A stretch of DNA of 6,803 bases from Candidatus Delongbacteria bacterium (GTDB lineage: Bacteria > Bacteroidota > Bacteroidia > Bacteroidales > ML635J-15): contig JAQIDD010000226.1 in NCBI GenBank assembly GCA_027858215.1, forward strand, positions 1 to 6,803. Direction: 5' to 3'. Each line of letters opens with the position of its first letter. Position 1 is the stretch's first letter. Below are positions 5,113 to 6,803 of the stretch, one piece after another. Below the pieces are notes generated by a model. That model made no database searches. It was not told where the DNA came from and worked only from the letters and a program-made list of their open reading frames with translations. A program made the position numbers and the translations under genes.

Positions 5113-6803
5113 CGTTTTTTTCTTTTACGCCCGAAGAGGTTTTTTAGTGTTGTTTTTCGTTTATTGAGGTTTGGATCATCGTAATAGTCTTTGGTATTTA
5201 CATAATCTCTATATCCGTATGTTTGACCATATCCGTATGAATAGCCATAATGATACCCATATCCATACCCATATTTTCCGGAAGACTCATCCATGCCGTT
5301 TAAAACAAGGCTTAGATTGGTAAGTGATTTGCTTTCAGCCAGATTGTTGATGTATGAAATAAATGTACGTGGAGAATGATCAGCCCTGGTAATATAGAAT
5401 GCATAATCAGAATCCTGAAAAGACCTTATGGCATCAGTAACAATGCCTACAGGGGGTGTATCAACAACGATATAATCGTATTGTTTTTTAAGTGCATCAA
5501 GCATCTGGTTGTATTTTTTAGTCAGAATGAGTTCTGATGGGTTGGGAGGTATTGGCCCTGAAGAAATGACTTCCAAATTATCAATTTCTGTGCCATGAAT
5601 ACATTCATCGATACTGTGTTTCCCGATCAGAATGGTACTGATTCCTTTATTATTATCAAAACCAAAGGATTTATGTAGCCGTGGTTTTCTGAGGTCAAGA
5701 TCAAGCAATATTACCTTTTTATTAGCCATGGCCAGGATACCACCAAGGTTGATGGCTATAAATGTTTTCCCTTCACCTGAAACGGTTGATGAAATAGTAA
5801 TCATGGAGGAACTTTTCTTGTCAACCATGAAGGCCATGTTGGATCTGATATTACGGAATGATTCTGTAAGCACAGATTTTGGATTTTTGTGTATGACCAA
5901 CTGGGAATGTTCTGTCCTCCCTGAATGCAGTGGAATAGCGCCTATAACAGGGATGTCAGTAAAATTCGATATTTCTTGTACGGTACTGATTTTATTGTAA
6001 AACAAGTAACGAACAAGGATGATAAGAAAACCTATAAATGTAGTAATCAGAATTACCATTATAAGGATTCTTTTCCGGGAGGGTTTTATGCGGTATTGAG
6101 GAACAGTGGCGCTTTCAAGAATGATATTGTCTGACACATAGCCTGCCTGGCTTATCATGTATTCCGCTTTTTTCTGTATCAACTGATGATAAAAATTCTC
6201 GTTGATTGAAAACAGCCTTTCTAACCTGGCTTGTTCAATATCGTTGAAGCTGGAATCGCTGTACGCTTTGGCCTCAAGTTCGCTTATTTTATTTTCATAG
6301 TTTTCTTTGCTTTGCTCAAGCTGTGCTAATACCGTATTGATGTAGTCAATGATTTGTTCTTTTTTTGTCTGTATTTGTTTGTCAATGGTTTTGATTTTAT
6401 AGTTGTCCTCTGTAACATCGTTCAATAGCATGTTTCGTTCGTTATAAAGGTCCATCATGGAATTAAGCATGCTTTTCATAAAATCTTCACTGCGGGTGCC
6501 ACTGAGCATTGCCATTAGCTCATATACATTAACATCTCTGCCGGAACTGATTTGATTAGAGATGCGTTTCAAGGTACTGAACTCAAATTCAAGGTTTATT
6601 AATTCATTTTGAAAATCACTGATCCTGGTAGCAATATTGGGAACGCCTAAGTTCGTCCGGGACAGGTTTTGGGTATTCCCGGACATTAATGGTGGGTTTT
6701 GATATGTCAGCCTGTTGTTTTTTTGGAATCTATTTAATTTTTTTTCTGTAGAATCCATTTGATTCATTACTATCCCCAATTGCTTGTCAATGTATTTAAT
6801 GAT
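5109..6803 (-). CDS. Wzc-like polysaccharide co-polymerase / BY-type tyrosine kinase (5' end beyond window)
   Basis: Inner-membrane protein expected to regulate polymerisation and export of exopolysaccharide or capsule and to autophosphorylate on C-terminal tyrosines. Residues are numbered from the window edge; the frame is open to base 6803 (564 residues visible), so the TTG at 6779 and the ATGs after it are not the real start. Visible parts in order: a charged, coiled-coil-like periplasmic stretch (about 113-223), a proline-containing segment before the membrane (P235, P241), a transmembrane helix (about 245-268), the E-x2-R-x2-R motif ESFRNIR (314-320) used for ring assembly in this family, Walker A SGEGKT (342-347), Walker A' VILLDLDLRKP (364-374), Walker B YIVVDTPP (444-451), a tyrosine cluster (511-541) and a basic end (GRKRKKR). 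Family members are usually about 700-800 residues, so roughly 200 or more, including the first membrane helix and Wzz region, probably lie outside. The stop overlaps the next gene by ATGA. Confidence 0.93.
   Translation of the reverse strand: MIKYIDKQLGIVMNQMDSTEKKLNRFQKNNRLTYQNPPLMSGNTQNLSRTNLGVPNIATRISDFQNELINLEFEFSTLKRISNQISSGRDVNVYELMAMLSGTRSEDFMKSMLNSMMDLYNERNMLLNDVTEDNYKIKTIDKQIQTKKEQIIDYINTVLAQLEQSKENYENKISELEAKAYSDSSFNDIEQARLERLFSINENFYHQLIQKKAEYMISQAGYVSDNIILESATVPQYRIKPSRKRILIMVILITTFIGFLIILVRYLFYNKISTVQEISNFTDIPVIGAIPLHSGRTEHSQLVIHKNPKSVLTESFRNIRSNMAFMVDKKSSSMITISSTVSGEGKTFIAINLGGILAMANKKVILLDLDLRKPRLHKSFGFDNNKGISTILIGKHSIDECIHGTEIDNLEVISSGPIPPNPSELILTKKYNQMLDALKKQYDYIVVDTPPVGIVTDAIRSFQDSDYAFYITRADHSPRTFISYINNLAESKSLTNLSLVLNGMDESSGKYGYGYGYHYGYSYGYGQTYGYRDYVNTKDYYDDPNLNKRKTTLKNLFGRKRKKR
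5181..5273 (-). other. Tyrosine cluster of the BY-kinase, alternating Tyr-Gly
   Basis: Within the kinase tail, 13 tyrosines fall in 31 residues; eight of them occupy every second position (511 to 525 counted from the window edge), mostly separated by glycine. In BY-kinases such a C-terminal cluster is the autophosphorylation substrate, phosphorylated in trans by the neighbouring subunit. The glycine codons are mixed (GGG, GGA, GGC, GGT) and both TAT and TAC are used, so the array is not a fresh 6-bp slippage product and looks maintained at the protein level. Confidence 0.8.

Noticed and set aside
5632..6000. Plus-strand frame of 122 codons opposite the kinase
   Set aside because: It lies wholly antisense to a well-supported gene and shows no domain or plausible start context; the same holds for the other plus-strand frames in the window.
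6777..6779. TTG at 6779 as the start of the kinase gene
   Set aside because: The frame stays open to the window edge, and the eight upstream codons (IIKYIDKQ) fit the pre-coiled-coil region of Wzc proteins, so the true start is outside.

Overview
The window looks like chromosomal DNA of a member of the Bacteroidota. The DNA is AT-rich, and Shine-Dalgarno sequences are weak or absent, with A-rich leaders before the starts. The predicted proteins resemble Bacteroidota versions of their families: a Wzc-type kinase with a Tyr/Gly tail, a MraY/WecA-like transferase with an NMLDNMD motif, and a UvrA with the 'CPDTGISYEEPAPHNFSFNSP' type of first zinc module. No database search was possible, so the lineage is an inference from remembered family features.

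All four genes lie on the minus strand and read from right to left as one compact run. The right edge cuts into a Wzc-type polysaccharide co-polymerase/BY-kinase (5109-6803, N-terminus missing). Its TGA overlaps the ATG of a polyprenyl-phosphate sugar-1-phosphate transferase (4045-5112). Four bases later comes a membrane-anchored GH23 lytic transglycosylase (3132-4040). After 115 bases comes full-length uvrA (188-3016). The last 187 bases downstream of uvrA (1-187) hold no gene. They contain a strong imperfect palindrome at 1-46 and a possible promoter element at 126-133.

The first two genes are typical of an exopolysaccharide or capsule locus: the transferase would load the first sugar phosphate on the lipid carrier, and the Wzc protein would control chain polymerisation and export. 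The lytic transglycosylase could locally open peptidoglycan for such a machine, although this is inferred from position only. UvrA (nucleotide excision repair) is probably a housekeeping neighbour carried at the end of the run.

The most notable observation is that the transglycosylase frame is interrupted by a TAA at 3132-3134. The same frame then continues for 22 codons with family-like sequence (YKILIPRDG...) to a TAG at 3063-3065. This suggests a recent nonsense mutation, a sequencing error, or readthrough. I found no convincing new defence system, mobile element, CRISPR array, tRNA or rRNA.
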